DNA from: Agaribacillus sp965228415
GTDB lineage: Bacteria > Bacteroidota > Bacteroidia > Cytophagales > Cyclobacteriaceae
NCBI GenBank assembly: GCA_965228415.1
Contig: OZ245814.1
Span: 2,108,001 to 2,172,000, forward strand
Reading direction: 5' to 3'
DNA length: 64,000 nt
Made by a program: the position numbers and the translations under genes. Below the pieces are notes generated by a model, which worked only from the letters and a program-made list of their open reading frames with translations, ran no database searches and was not told the origin of the DNA. Every line of letters starts with the position of its first letter. Positions within the stretch are counted from its first letter, which is position 1. Below are positions 37,423 through 46,281 of the stretch, one piece after another.

Positions 37423-40400
37423 CTATTTTGTTATCTTCCCGTTTTCGGATGAAATTGATTTATTTTCCCCCTGCATAGCAAACAACCTAAGCCGATCGTT
37501 ATTGGTTGTTTGTAAAAGACCTAAATTACCATTAGCCAATCTTATCATGTCTAAGTCTCTTGTATCTCCTGTGGCATAAAAACCACTTGTTTCTGCCGCA
37601 ACCGGCTCAAAACCACCCTTCCCATCTCCACGCAACCACAGTCCTATGCCGGCATCATTTCGCGGTGTCTCTACCTCAGAAGCATAATGGTTGCCTGCCA
37701 GCAGCAGATCCTTGTTCAGGTCCCCATCAATATCTCTGATGATAATCCCGTTTACGGCCGACAGTTGTGCTTCGATAGGCAGTTGTTTTATAGCATATTT
37801 ACCGTTGCCCTGGTTTTCCAGATAAGAAGAGGCAAACGTATCTGTGATAAGGTGAAGGGACTGATTCAGCGAAGCTTTACCGTATATATCGTCTAATCCG
37901 GCCTTGCCAAATAAATCGTAGGTTGGGAATTTTTGTTTTATAAAAGGCATTTGCTCGGCAGAACATTGCCTCCCACGTACTGGATATAATTTCCCATCAT
38001 TAAAATATCCCAATACAATATCTTGTGTGCCGTTATTGTCAAAATCGTTCCGATATATCTGAAAGGGTTCTTTCGCTGAGGTTTTATACTTATAGTTCCA
38101 TCCCAGGTTGCCGCCCACAAGGTCCATATCTCCATCCTCATCGATGTCGGCTCCTGCCACGGAAAACCACCACCCTCTTGAATTTTCCAGACCCGTATTT
38201 GTATCGATGGCAAATGAACTCCCCTTGTTCTCTAATATGGTCACAGCCATCCACTCTCCCACGATAATCAGGTCTTTGTCGGCATCCCCATCATAATCCA
38301 GCCATATGGCGTCAGTCACCATGCCAATTCCGGTCAGCTCCTTGGCCAGGTTCGGGGTGACGTCTATAAAACGTCCGTTATCATTTCTGAGAAGATAGCT
38401 ATTGGCAGGCATCGGATAACTCCAGGGTACCTGACGCCCTCCGATAAAAAGATCAATATCGCCGTCATTGTCAAAATCATATGGCTTTACGCAAGCGCCA
38501 CTGGTGTATATTTCAGGCAGGTTGGCAGTCTGATCATAAAATTTACCATCTCCCTGATTAATATAAATCCGATCTTTGTAGTTAACATGATTTTCCGGAA
38601 ACTCATTGCCTCCACTGACAACATACAGATCCAGATCCCCGTCATTGTCTACATCTAAAAATGAGCAATCTATATCTTCGGAAATGCGATGATTCAGCCA
38701 GGGCTGGCCATCATTGAAAGCTTTGAATTCTCCATTCCGGCCCTGTAAAAAGAGTGTTGCAGGATAGCCGCTTGCTCCCCCAGTGAAAATATCCTCAAGT
38801 CCATCTCCATTCACATCTCCTGTTGTCGAACCAGGGCCAAAAGCCGACATCTTATGGGGCAACAATACCTCGCGCTCAAAATCGTCGTAGGGATTTTCGG
38901 TATGTGCATGAGATAGTTTTACCTGCGAGGTAATATCCTCAAACATCTTTTTTGGTTTAATTCCCGTTGATTTCTTTGCTTCGGGTTGTCGGGCATTTTG
39001 GTGGTTAAGCGTCAGTTGCTGATTAACATCTATGTTTTTCAGTGTCTGCATTTTTCCATCCGGCCATTGCACTACCAGCTTGTCAATAACCTTGCTACCA
39101 CCCAAACCAATGAGCAAACGGTTTTCAACGCTGGACTGGAACCCTCTGCTCGTCTGGTTTTCATAAAGCTGCGTTTGATCACCTGTATGCACCCAGACAC
39201 GGGCACCCATACCATTCAGATTACCTTTGCTCCCGGAAAACTTAAGTTTTATATAATGGCCGCCGGTGGTCTCCCGGATATTATTTTTATAAACAAAAAC
39301 AGGCTCGTCAATGTTATTGATCACCAAATCCAGGTCCCCATCATTATCCAGGTCCCCATAGGCCGCGCCATTTGAAAAGGCAACGTGGTCAAAGAGTCCC
39401 GGTTTTTCCAATTTGGTAAACGTTAAATCACCGTTATTTTTGAAAAGGTAGTTTCTGATCTTGGTAGAAGGGGCAGCATCTAGTAAACTTCTGAACAAGT
39501 CATTCCGCTCTATCTGTCCTGCCTGAAATTCCTTTAATTGTTTTTTCTCAAAGGCCACATAGTCCTTGTTGGAAATATCTTTTTTATAGCCGTTGGTGAC
39601 CATCAAATCTTTATGCCCATCAAGGTCAATATCCAAAAAGAGCGGTGCCCAACTCCAGTCGGTATTGGATACGCCGGCAATTTGGGACACATTACTAAAA
39701 ATATTTTGACCCCTGTTCAACTGCAGGGCATTTTGCATATACTGATAATGAAAGCCATCTTCTACCGCGTGGTAAAACCTATGCCTGTCCATGGGCCTCA
39801 TGGTGGTTTTCTGGCGATAATTGTCTTCGGCCAACATATCCACCGACAAGATGTCAATCAAACCATCATTGTTAAAGTCCGCCATATCCGTACCCATTGA
39901 AAACTGCGAAATCTGGGCAGCAGCGCTTTTAACGGATTCGGTAAACGTGCCATCCCCGTTGTTAAAATACAAATAATCATGCTCAAGGAAGTCATTGGCC
40001 ACGTATACATCCGGCCAGTTATCGTTATTTAGGTCTCCCACTGAAACGCCCAGCCCATAACCCAGAGCGTTGGAGATAATGCCGGCCTGCTGTGTAACCT
40101 CTGTAAATTTCTCACCATCATTTCTATACAGCTTATCTCCGACGTTTTTGTCGGGTTTATTTCTTATTTCTGACGGTTTAAAGTTGGACAGTGGTACGAC
40201 GTTGTGATTGAGCACAAAAAGATCCAGATCATTGTCAAGATCATAGTCAAAGAAAGTCGCATGTGTAGAAAAACCGGTATCTGCGATACCGTAGGCGGCG
40301 GCTTGTTCGGTAAACGTCAGGTCGCCATTATTGATGTATAGCTGATTTGCCCTGTAGTCTTCCGGCAGATTTCCGGAAAGGCAAACATAAATATCGAGGA

Positions 40401-40812
40401 AGCCATCCTGATTTACATCAACCATTGTCACGCCGGTATTCCATCCCTGCGTACCTCCTACGTTTGCTTGTTGTGTAATATCCCTGAACTTCAGGTTGCC
40501 CAGATTCAGGTACAACCGGTTGGGCACAAGATTTCCTGTCAGGTAAACATCCGGAAGGTCATCATTATTAATATCGCCGATGGCTACACCGCCTCCGTTA
40601 TGAAAATACTCGTAGGTAAGAATATTAATCTTCTCATTTTCTATAATCTTGTTGACAAACTTTATGTCAGTTTGTTCGGGGCTCATCAATTGCAGTAAAT
40701 TACCGTCGTTCTCCTGTGCCTGGCAGCCCGTCGTCAAGATGTCTAAAGGCTGAAATACAAACAAGATTACCAACTTCAAAATCCAGATTGACGATACTTT
40801 TACTAATCGCAT
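37423..40812 (-). CDS. FG-GAP/VCBS repeat protein with ASPIC/UnbV domain (locus 3, first copy), 1129 aa
   Basis: Signal region of about 33 residues ending near 'TTGCQAQ'; a lipoprotein signal is possible but the lipobox is poor. The family opening is 'LQLMSPEQTDIKFVN'. FG-GAP loops: 'DVNQDGFLDIY', 'DYDLDNDLDLF', 'DIDEDGDMDLV'. ASPIC/UnbV near 530-620: 'GMGARVWVHTG', 'TSRGFQSSVENRLLIGLGG', 'VVQWPDGK'. The C-terminal half carries 'PVRGRQCSAEQ' and 'ETPRNDAGIGLWLRGDG'. It is the first gene after the hairpin that follows susD of locus 3 and the most divergent of the four long copies. Confidence 0.87.
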   Translation of the reverse strand: MRLVKVSSIWILKLVILFVFQPLDILTTGCQAQENDGNLLQLMSPEQTDIKFVNKIIENEKINILTYEYFHNGGGVAIGDINNDDLPDVYLTGNLVPNRLYLNLGNLKFRDITQQANVGGTQGWNTGVTMVDVNQDGFLDIYVCLSGNLPEDYRANQLYINNGDLTFTEQAAAYGIADTGFSTHATFFDYDLDNDLDLFVLNHNVVPLSNFKPSEIRNKPDKNVGDKLYRNDGEKFTEVTQQAGIISNALGYGLGVSVGDLNNDNWPDVYVANDFLEHDYLYFNNGDGTFTESVKSAAAQISQFSMGTDMADFNNDGLIDILSVDMLAEDNYRQKTTMRPMDRHRFYHAVEDGFHYQYMQNALQLNRGQNIFSNVSQIAGVSNTDWSWAPLFLDIDLDGHKDLMVTNGYKKDISNKDYVAFEKKQLKEFQAGQIERNDLFRSLLDAAPSTKIRNYLFKNNGDLTFTKLEKPGLFDHVAFSNGAAYGDLDNDGDLDLVINNIDEPVFVYKNNIRETTGGHYIKLKFSGSKGNLNGMGARVWVHTGDQTQLYENQTSRGFQSSVENRLLIGLGGSKVIDKLVVQWPDGKMQTLKNIDVNQQLTLNHQNARQPEAKKSTGIKPKKMFEDITSQVKLSHAHTENPYDDFEREVLLPHKMSAFGPGSTTGDVNGDGLEDIFTGGASGYPATLFLQGRNGEFKAFNDGQPWLNHRISEDIDCSFLDVDNDGDLDLYVVSGGNEFPENHVNYKDRIYINQGDGKFYDQTANLPEIYTSGACVKPYDFDNDGDIDLFIGGRQVPWSYPMPANSYLLRNDNGRFIDVTPNLAKELTGIGMVTDAIWLDYDGDADKDLIIVGEWMAVTILENKGSSFAIDTNTGLENSRGWWFSVAGADIDEDGDMDLVGGNLGWNYKYKTSAKEPFQIYRNDFDNNGTQDIVLGYFNDGKLYPVRGRQCSAEQMPFIKQKFPTYDLFGKAGLDDIYGKASLNQSLHLITDTFASSYLENQGNGKYAIKQLPIEAQLSAVNGIIIRDIDGDLNKDLLLAGNHYASEVETPRNDAGIGLWLRGDGKGGFEPVAAETSGFYATGDTRDLDMIRLANGNLGLLQTTNNDRLRLFAMQGENKSISSENGKITK

Positions 40813-40917
40813 TTTTATGTTGTTTATAATAAAACCATGCCTTTAAAAATTTTCAACGTCGGTCGATGACCTTTAAGACTGTGGATATAGGCCTTTTATA
40901 CCTGTTGAACAAAGCGC

Positions 40918-40951
40918 AAAATATCTTCGAGAATGACTCCCGAAGATATTT
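40918..40951 (-). terminator. Hairpin after susD of locus 3
   Basis: AAATATCTTCG (40918-40928) and CGAAGATATTT (40941-40951) form a perfect 11-bp stem around a 12-nt loop. On the minus strand it follows the susD stop by about 41 nt and runs into UUUUG. It matches in position the hairpins after susD in loci 1 and 2. Confidence 0.72.
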
Positions 40952-40992
40952 CACACTTATTAGAATAGATTTATTGTATTATGACTTAAGTC

Positions 40993-42513
40993 CTACTGAT
41001 CCCACCAAACTCTTGACATAAATGTATCTCCATTACCTAATCTTGAAACTGCGCTGTTGTAATTAGCCTCATTTAACAGTTCCTCATTGGCATGATACTT
41101 CAAGCGTCTGGGAATTGTTCCACCTGTTTCTCCTGGATTCAATCCGGGAGTAAGCTGTGGAAATCCTGTTCTTCTCCACTCACTAAAGGCTTCATCTTCC
41201 TGATCCACAAAGTAGATAATCCATTTTTGTGTTTGTATCTGCTCCAGTTGATCATCAAAAGTACCGGCTAAGGTACCATTAGCTGTCACGTAATCATCGA
41301 TATCCGTAGAAGCAAGACCTGCCTCAGCAAATGGTGTCATAGTCATGGCAGCTCTGATGCCTTCTTCGAAAAACGTTTGTGCATCGGCACCGGTTCCTCC
41401 CCATCCTCTGAGAGCGGCCTCGGCTTTGGCAAAGCTTACCTCTGCAAAGGTCATCACATTCAGGCCTTTGTCAAAGTTAAGGCTGGCATACCATGTGGTA
41501 TTTGGACGAGAGAAATCATCCTGACTAGCATTGATGGTTGCATACTGGGCATCTGAAGGAGCCGCGGGAATACCTGTGTATTCCAATGGTCCACCACCGC
41601 TAATTGAGTTAGCTGTAGGGTTGATCATTATACCGAGCCTCGGATCATTCAGGCTTTTCAAAGTTTCTACTAATGTCTCACCTGCAAATGGAGCATCCAC
41701 AGTACGATCAATCAGATCAGCCAACGGGTGCTCATTAGCGGCATCAGTATTTCCAATTAGCGGCAATATGGCATTATCGCCGTTGCTGCCGGGCAGTAAA
41801 CTTCCCATGGCCGCGGTAACGGTAGATTGGGCCAAGCCCGCATCGGCATTACTGATCCTTAAACCCATTTTCAGCTTTTGAAAATTGCCAAATTTGATCC
41901 AGCTTTCAACATTACCTCCGTACAGGAAGTCGGCTCCCCCAAAGAATGCAAAATCTGAGGCATTAAGATTACCGAGTGCGGCATCCAATCGAGTAAACAA
42001 GTCGGAATAGATAGCTTGCTGGGTATCAAATGCCGGCGTTGTATTCTCGGAACCCAGGATGGCCTCGTTGTAGGGTACATCTCCTACCACGTCGGTCAGC
42101 CTTTGCCACTGGACAATTTCCAAAATTTCAATAATCGCTAATTTTACCCGTAGCGCGTCGCCGCTGTTTTGCTCAGCGGCCAGTTGCTTGGCAAATCGAA
42201 GGTCTGAGATAGACTCATAATGATCTGCCCAAAAAGCATCATTATAACGATCAATGTCTATGTAATGAGCGGTCGTAAATCCAGCATTCTGATTACCATA
42301 ATGCTGGATCCAGTTGCCCCATTCCAATATGGAATTTAACCAATACGAACCCTTGTTTCTAAAAGAATCCCTTAAAACCTGTGAGAAAAGGAATTCGGCA
42401 TTCACTGATGTCGGTTGATCCTGCCTGGTATTAATTTCTTCGAAATTATCAGTACATGAGACAGAAATCAATATAGCAAAGAAAAATATAAGTGTCTTTT
42501 TCATCATTTTCAT
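40993..42513 (-). CDS. SusD-like_2 family outer-membrane lipoprotein (locus 3)
   Basis: 506 residues with lipobox 'ISVSC'. SusD-like_2 features: 'NTRQDQPTSVNAEFLFSQVL', 'RLTDVVGDVPYNEAI', 'SWIKFGNFQKLKMGLRIS', 'EVSFAKAEAALRGWG' and a C-terminal 'SRVWWDQ'. It should be the surface lid and ligand-binding partner of the SusC encoded 15 bp upstream. The N-terminus has three closely spaced ATG codons; the first is used here. It is close in type to the locus 2 SusD. Confidence 0.92.
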   Translation of the reverse strand: MKMMKKTLIFFFAILISVSCTDNFEEINTRQDQPTSVNAEFLFSQVLRDSFRNKGSYWLNSILEWGNWIQHYGNQNAGFTTAHYIDIDRYNDAFWADHYESISDLRFAKQLAAEQNSGDALRVKLAIIEILEIVQWQRLTDVVGDVPYNEAILGSENTTPAFDTQQAIYSDLFTRLDAALGNLNASDFAFFGGADFLYGGNVESWIKFGNFQKLKMGLRISNADAGLAQSTVTAAMGSLLPGSNGDNAILPLIGNTDAANEHPLADLIDRTVDAPFAGETLVETLKSLNDPRLGIMINPTANSISGGGPLEYTGIPAAPSDAQYATINASQDDFSRPNTTWYASLNFDKGLNVMTFAEVSFAKAEAALRGWGGTGADAQTFFEEGIRAAMTMTPFAEAGLASTDIDDYVTANGTLAGTFDDQLEQIQTQKWIIYFVDQEDEAFSEWRRTGFPQLTPGLNPGETGGTIPRRLKYHANEELLNEANYNSAVSRLGNGDTFMSRVWWDQ

Positions 42514-42528
42514 TTTTTCGATCCAAGA

Positions 42529-45500
42529 TTAAAATTTCAAATTAAGATTGAATCCTATGATCCTGCTGGTGGGGAAAGATAAACTTTCCATTGCTATTGC
42601 TGCGTTTCCAACAGTTTCACGATTGAATATGAAAGCATCAGGAGCAAATCCTGGCGTATGCTTTTCTATATACCCCAGGTTTCTACCAGTCAGTGCAACC
42701 CTTACATACTTGAATGGGAGATTTGTCAACAGTTTTTCAGGTAAACTGTAACCAAGAACAATCTCTCTTATAGCGATGTAGCTGCCATCATATAGAAACT
42801 CTTCAGCAACAGCCGTAGTTGAACCCGGTGCTGCATTCAGCCAATACTCCTGTGCCGTTATAGCGGTGGTATTAGGTTGTCCGGTGGAAGTCCAGGTTCC
42901 ATCCGCCTGCTCCTGGGCGACCATACCCTCAGCCACAAATCCACCTTCTCTGTTCGCCTCTGTCCACTCACCTGTACCATATAGTGTCATATACATATTA
43001 CTTTGCGAGTAAATCTGTCCGCCTTGTTTTATATCCAGGAATATACTCAGGTCAAGACCCTTGTAGCTAAACTGATTTCTTAAACCGCCTAACCAATCCG
43101 GTACTGCATTCCCAATTGTCCCATCATCATTACTCTTGATCGGAAGGCCGGTGGCAGGATTAATCAGCCTGTTGCCCTGCGCATCTTTCAGATACGTTGT
43201 TCTGGCAATGATCTGTCCAAAAGGCTCCCCAACATCCGTAAAAGTATTCAGGTTTCGGTCAGCATTACCTGTATTCAGCCTATCCACGTCATCGGTTAAC
43301 TCAACAAGCTCCGACCTGTTTCTGGTGTAATTAAACGTAACGTTCCAGGTAAATCCGCTGGCAGATTGTATAGGAGTACCTGTTAACAGCAATTCCACCC
43401 CTTTGTTATCAATACGGCCAACATTCGCCCGTTGAGCAGAAAATCCTGTGGACCAAGGTAATGTAAGTCCGATAATCTGGTTTTCCGTATACTGAGAATA
43501 GTAAGTGAAGTCAACACCTAATCGGTTATTCAGTAACTGCAGATCAGCACCAATTTCAAAAGAGGTAGTTAACTCATTCTGCAATTCCTGGAACGGAACA
43601 GTATTTGAGAAAGTGGAGGTAAGTTGCCCCTGTAAAGGGATCCCCAATGAATATGTTCCACGTGTTTGATATGGTCTTCCTGAACTTCCGGCCTGGGCCC
43701 ATGATCCTCTCAATTTGGCAAAATTGAATATAGTTGGCAGTTCAACCATTTCTGAAATCACCGCACTTACACTAACCGATGGATAAAAGAATGAATTAAA
43801 CCCATCTTCCAAATAAGACGACCAGTCATTTCTGGCTGTCCAATCAAGGAACAGAAAATCTTTATAGGCAAATTGACCAAATCCATACAATGATGTAATT
43901 TTTGTCTTCTCAAAAGAAAAAATCTCCGCATCATTGGCAGCATTGCTTATCACAGGGAAATTAGGAATGGAGAAATTGCTTCCATTGTATCCTGCCTGTC
44001 TGATTGTATTCAACCGAAGGTTTCCTCCGAAGCTTGCAGATATGAAGAAATCAGATGAAACTTGTTTTTGAGCACTCAGCAGGTAGTCCGCGTTAGTTTC
44101 ACGGATTCTGTATACTCTTTCAGAGATATTTCCATTGGGGCCTACACGGGTACCCAGATCCTGATATTCAAGACGCTGCTCGGTGGTAAAATCAGTACCT
44201 ACCCTTCCTGTCAACTGAAGCCAGTCAGTAATGTCGTAGGTCAGCTTTACCAATCCCAACGTACGGTCACGTGTATCTTCATTGCGCACTTTGTTGACGG
44301 ACCAGTATGGATTACCGGTAAATGTACCACTTGACCAGTGTCTTTCTACGCCGGTCTGCAATTGACCTCCGGAAAATGTTTGTGCCAGGGCGATCAGATC
44401 GTCTTCATCTGTTTCAAACTTTTGAATTGTACTCAACGGCACATCTCTCGGAATATATCGCAGGGCGTAAGCTACGTTTTGCTGCTCGTCAGTCAGGTTT
44501 GGCCTGTTGACACTTTCCTGACGGATGTAATTGATCTTAACGTCAGCTGATAACTTCTCAAAAAGTTTAGCACCAACCCTGATATTAGCCGTGTAACGGT
44601 CTAACTCATTGGTTGGTAACAGACCTTCATTACTTAAATAAGAACCAGAAAACACATAGTTAAACTGATCGTTACTTCCGGCCAGACTTAGTGTATTCGA
44701 TATAATCTTTTCAGTTTCGAAAAAATCTTTGTAATTATCAGGTTGGGCACTAAATGTTCTTTGGTTGCCAAATACGTCGATATAAGGTTGTCCTTCCATT
44801 CTTGGACCCCAGGACGGAGGTCCTTCGGGAGCACCACCTGTTGGAGCAGGAAAGCCTTGTGGGGTGCCGGTTGCAATTCCATCATTGGCCACAACCGTGC
44901 CATCGGCTTGTCTGACATGCGTAAATTGTCCATTCAAGCCCTGTCCATAGGTATTTTGGAATTCAGGAAGTACGGATGCTCTTCCAAAACTAACGCTGGA
45001 ATTTAAAGTAACTTCCATTTTACCTTTTCCTTTTCCTGTCTTGGTGGTAATCAGCACTACACCATTTGCACCTCTTTCACCGTAAAGTGCTGACCCACTG
45101 GGCCCTTTCAATACGGAAACCGACTCAATATCATCGGAATTAAGATTTGAGATACCATCTCCATAATCCCTACCTCCCCAGGCACCTGAAGCACCCAGGT
45201 TACTATTATCTATAGGTACACCATCAACTACATAGAGTGGCTGGTTTGTACCGGTAATTGAACTGCTTCCCCGGATAATTACACGGGTAGATCCTCCAGG
45301 ACCAGAGGCGGGACGTGTTATGTTTACACCAGCAACTTTACCCTGAAGGTTATTGACAAAATTCACCTCTTTGGCCTGACTTATATCGTCACCAGATACT
45401 TCGCCAACCGAATATCCCAGCGATTTTTTGTCTTTTTCAATTCCCAGTGCGGTTACAACAACCTCAGACAGTGTTGAAACATCTGGTACAAGCTGAATAT

Positions 45501-46119
45501 CAATAACAGATCTGCCATTAATTTCCACTTCTTCGTTGAAGTAACCAACATATGAGAACACCAAGGTAGTGGCGTCATCCGGAATGCTGAGTCTGTATTT
45601 TCCTTCCGAGTCGGTAATGGTACCCACTACTTTGCCCTTAACCAATACGTTAACACCAGGCAAGCCGGCACTGTTTTCATCGGTAACGGTCCCAGTAATG
45701 TCCCGGTCAAAAACCATTAACTCTTCCTCTACCTCTTTTACCTCAGGTTGGAATATTCCCCGCTCGCTGATATAAATATTCTCATTAATCCTTTTGAATT
45801 TAAGGTCTTTATTCTTTGATATGGTTTTAAGTAATTCCAATAACGACTTATTCTCAGACGTGACAGAAATGCTCCCACGATCAAGAATAAGGTTTTCATC
45901 ATAGAGGAAATTAAAATTTGTCTTTTTTCCAATCTCCACCAAAGCATGTTGCATCTGGACATTATCCAGGTCAATAGAAAGGTACACATCTTTCAACTTT
46001 ACCTTTTGCGCGTTTCCTGTTTCAGCAAGAAGCACACTACACAGCAAAGCCTGCAAGAATACACCGTATAGGGTAATTTTAGCCATAAACAAGACTTGTC
46101 TTGGTAATGATAATTTCAT
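42529..46119 (-). CDS. SusC/RagA family TonB-dependent outer-membrane transporter (locus 3)
   Basis: 1196 residues. Signal region to about 38 ('AETGNAQ'), STN domain at about 45-120 ('TNFNFLYDENLILDRGSISV'), CarbopepD_reg_2 domain at 140-230 ('TGTVTDENSAGLPGVNVLVK'), then 'LSEVVVTALGIEKDKKSLGY', a plug with 'VIIRGSSSITGTNQPLYVVD' and a barrel ending in 'GFNLNLKF'. It shares the 'LGY' variant with locus 2. The STN domain again pairs it with the upstream FecR and sigma genes. A second ATG at codon 12 lies in the conserved 'VLFMAK' peptide. Confidence 0.94.
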   Translation of the reverse strand: MKLSLPRQVLFMAKITLYGVFLQALLCSVLLAETGNAQKVKLKDVYLSIDLDNVQMQHALVEIGKKTNFNFLYDENLILDRGSISVTSENKSLLELLKTISKNKDLKFKRINENIYISERGIFQPEVKEVEEELMVFDRDITGTVTDENSAGLPGVNVLVKGKVVGTITDSEGKYRLSIPDDATTLVFSYVGYFNEEVEINGRSVIDIQLVPDVSTLSEVVVTALGIEKDKKSLGYSVGEVSGDDISQAKEVNFVNNLQGKVAGVNITRPASGPGGSTRVIIRGSSSITGTNQPLYVVDGVPIDNSNLGASGAWGGRDYGDGISNLNSDDIESVSVLKGPSGSALYGERGANGVVLITTKTGKGKGKMEVTLNSSVSFGRASVLPEFQNTYGQGLNGQFTHVRQADGTVVANDGIATGTPQGFPAPTGGAPEGPPSWGPRMEGQPYIDVFGNQRTFSAQPDNYKDFFETEKIISNTLSLAGSNDQFNYVFSGSYLSNEGLLPTNELDRYTANIRVGAKLFEKLSADVKINYIRQESVNRPNLTDEQQNVAYALRYIPRDVPLSTIQKFETDEDDLIALAQTFSGGQLQTGVERHWSSGTFTGNPYWSVNKVRNEDTRDRTLGLVKLTYDITDWLQLTGRVGTDFTTEQRLEYQDLGTRVGPNGNISERVYRIRETNADYLLSAQKQVSSDFFISASFGGNLRLNTIRQAGYNGSNFSIPNFPVISNAANDAEIFSFEKTKITSLYGFGQFAYKDFLFLDWTARNDWSSYLEDGFNSFFYPSVSVSAVISEMVELPTIFNFAKLRGSWAQAGSSGRPYQTRGTYSLGIPLQGQLTSTFSNTVPFQELQNELTTSFEIGADLQLLNNRLGVDFTYYSQYTENQIIGLTLPWSTGFSAQRANVGRIDNKGVELLLTGTPIQSASGFTWNVTFNYTRNRSELVELTDDVDRLNTGNADRNLNTFTDVGEPFGQIIARTTYLKDAQGNRLINPATGLPIKSNDDGTIGNAVPDWLGGLRNQFSYKGLDLSIFLDIKQGGQIYSQSNMYMTLYGTGEWTEANREGGFVAEGMVAQEQADGTWTSTGQPNTTAITAQEYWLNAAPGSTTAVAEEFLYDGSYIAIREIVLGYSLPEKLLTNLPFKYVRVALTGRNLGYIEKHTPGFAPDAFIFNRETVGNAAIAMESLSFPTSRIIGFNLNLKF

Positions 46120-46243
46120 ACTTTTAAATGTTTAAGTTTAAATTCTATTAATCTTTAACCGTTCGATTCATCCAGACTACTGCAATATTCTGATGAGTCG
46201 ATAGTCGAGCCGGTAATGCTTCCTCATTACCGGCTTATTTTTA
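46088..46243 (+). ncRNA. Candidate antisense RNA to the susC start, locus 3
   Basis: Placed by its terminator (46208-46241) and a −7-like TAATTTTA (46074-46081; one mismatch to TAnnTTTG) on the plus strand inside susC. The RNA would be about 150 nt and cover the susC start codon. No −33 element is clear. Its support is mainly that the same arrangement recurs in loci 1 and 2. Confidence 0.28.
46208..46241 (+). terminator. Hairpin with T-run on plus strand, fecR-susC gap of locus 3
   Basis: A perfect 11-bp stem AGCCGGTAATG / CATTACCGGCT with a 6-nt loop, followed by TATTTTT on the plus strand. GC-rich with a U-tail, it is a convincing intrinsic terminator for plus-strand RNA, although no plus-strand gene precedes it. 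On the minus strand the order is reversed (A-run, then hairpin). Confidence 0.65.
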
Positions 46244-46281
46244 GTACTAACTCGAATTAAATCCTGGCATAAGCTTTTCTT

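Noticed and set aside
5590..40812. Repeated D-x-D-x-D-G coding segments as a DNA repeat or CRISPR-like array
   Set aside because: The repetition is at protein level (FG-GAP calcium loops); spacing and DNA sequence vary and there are no constant repeats with unique spacers.
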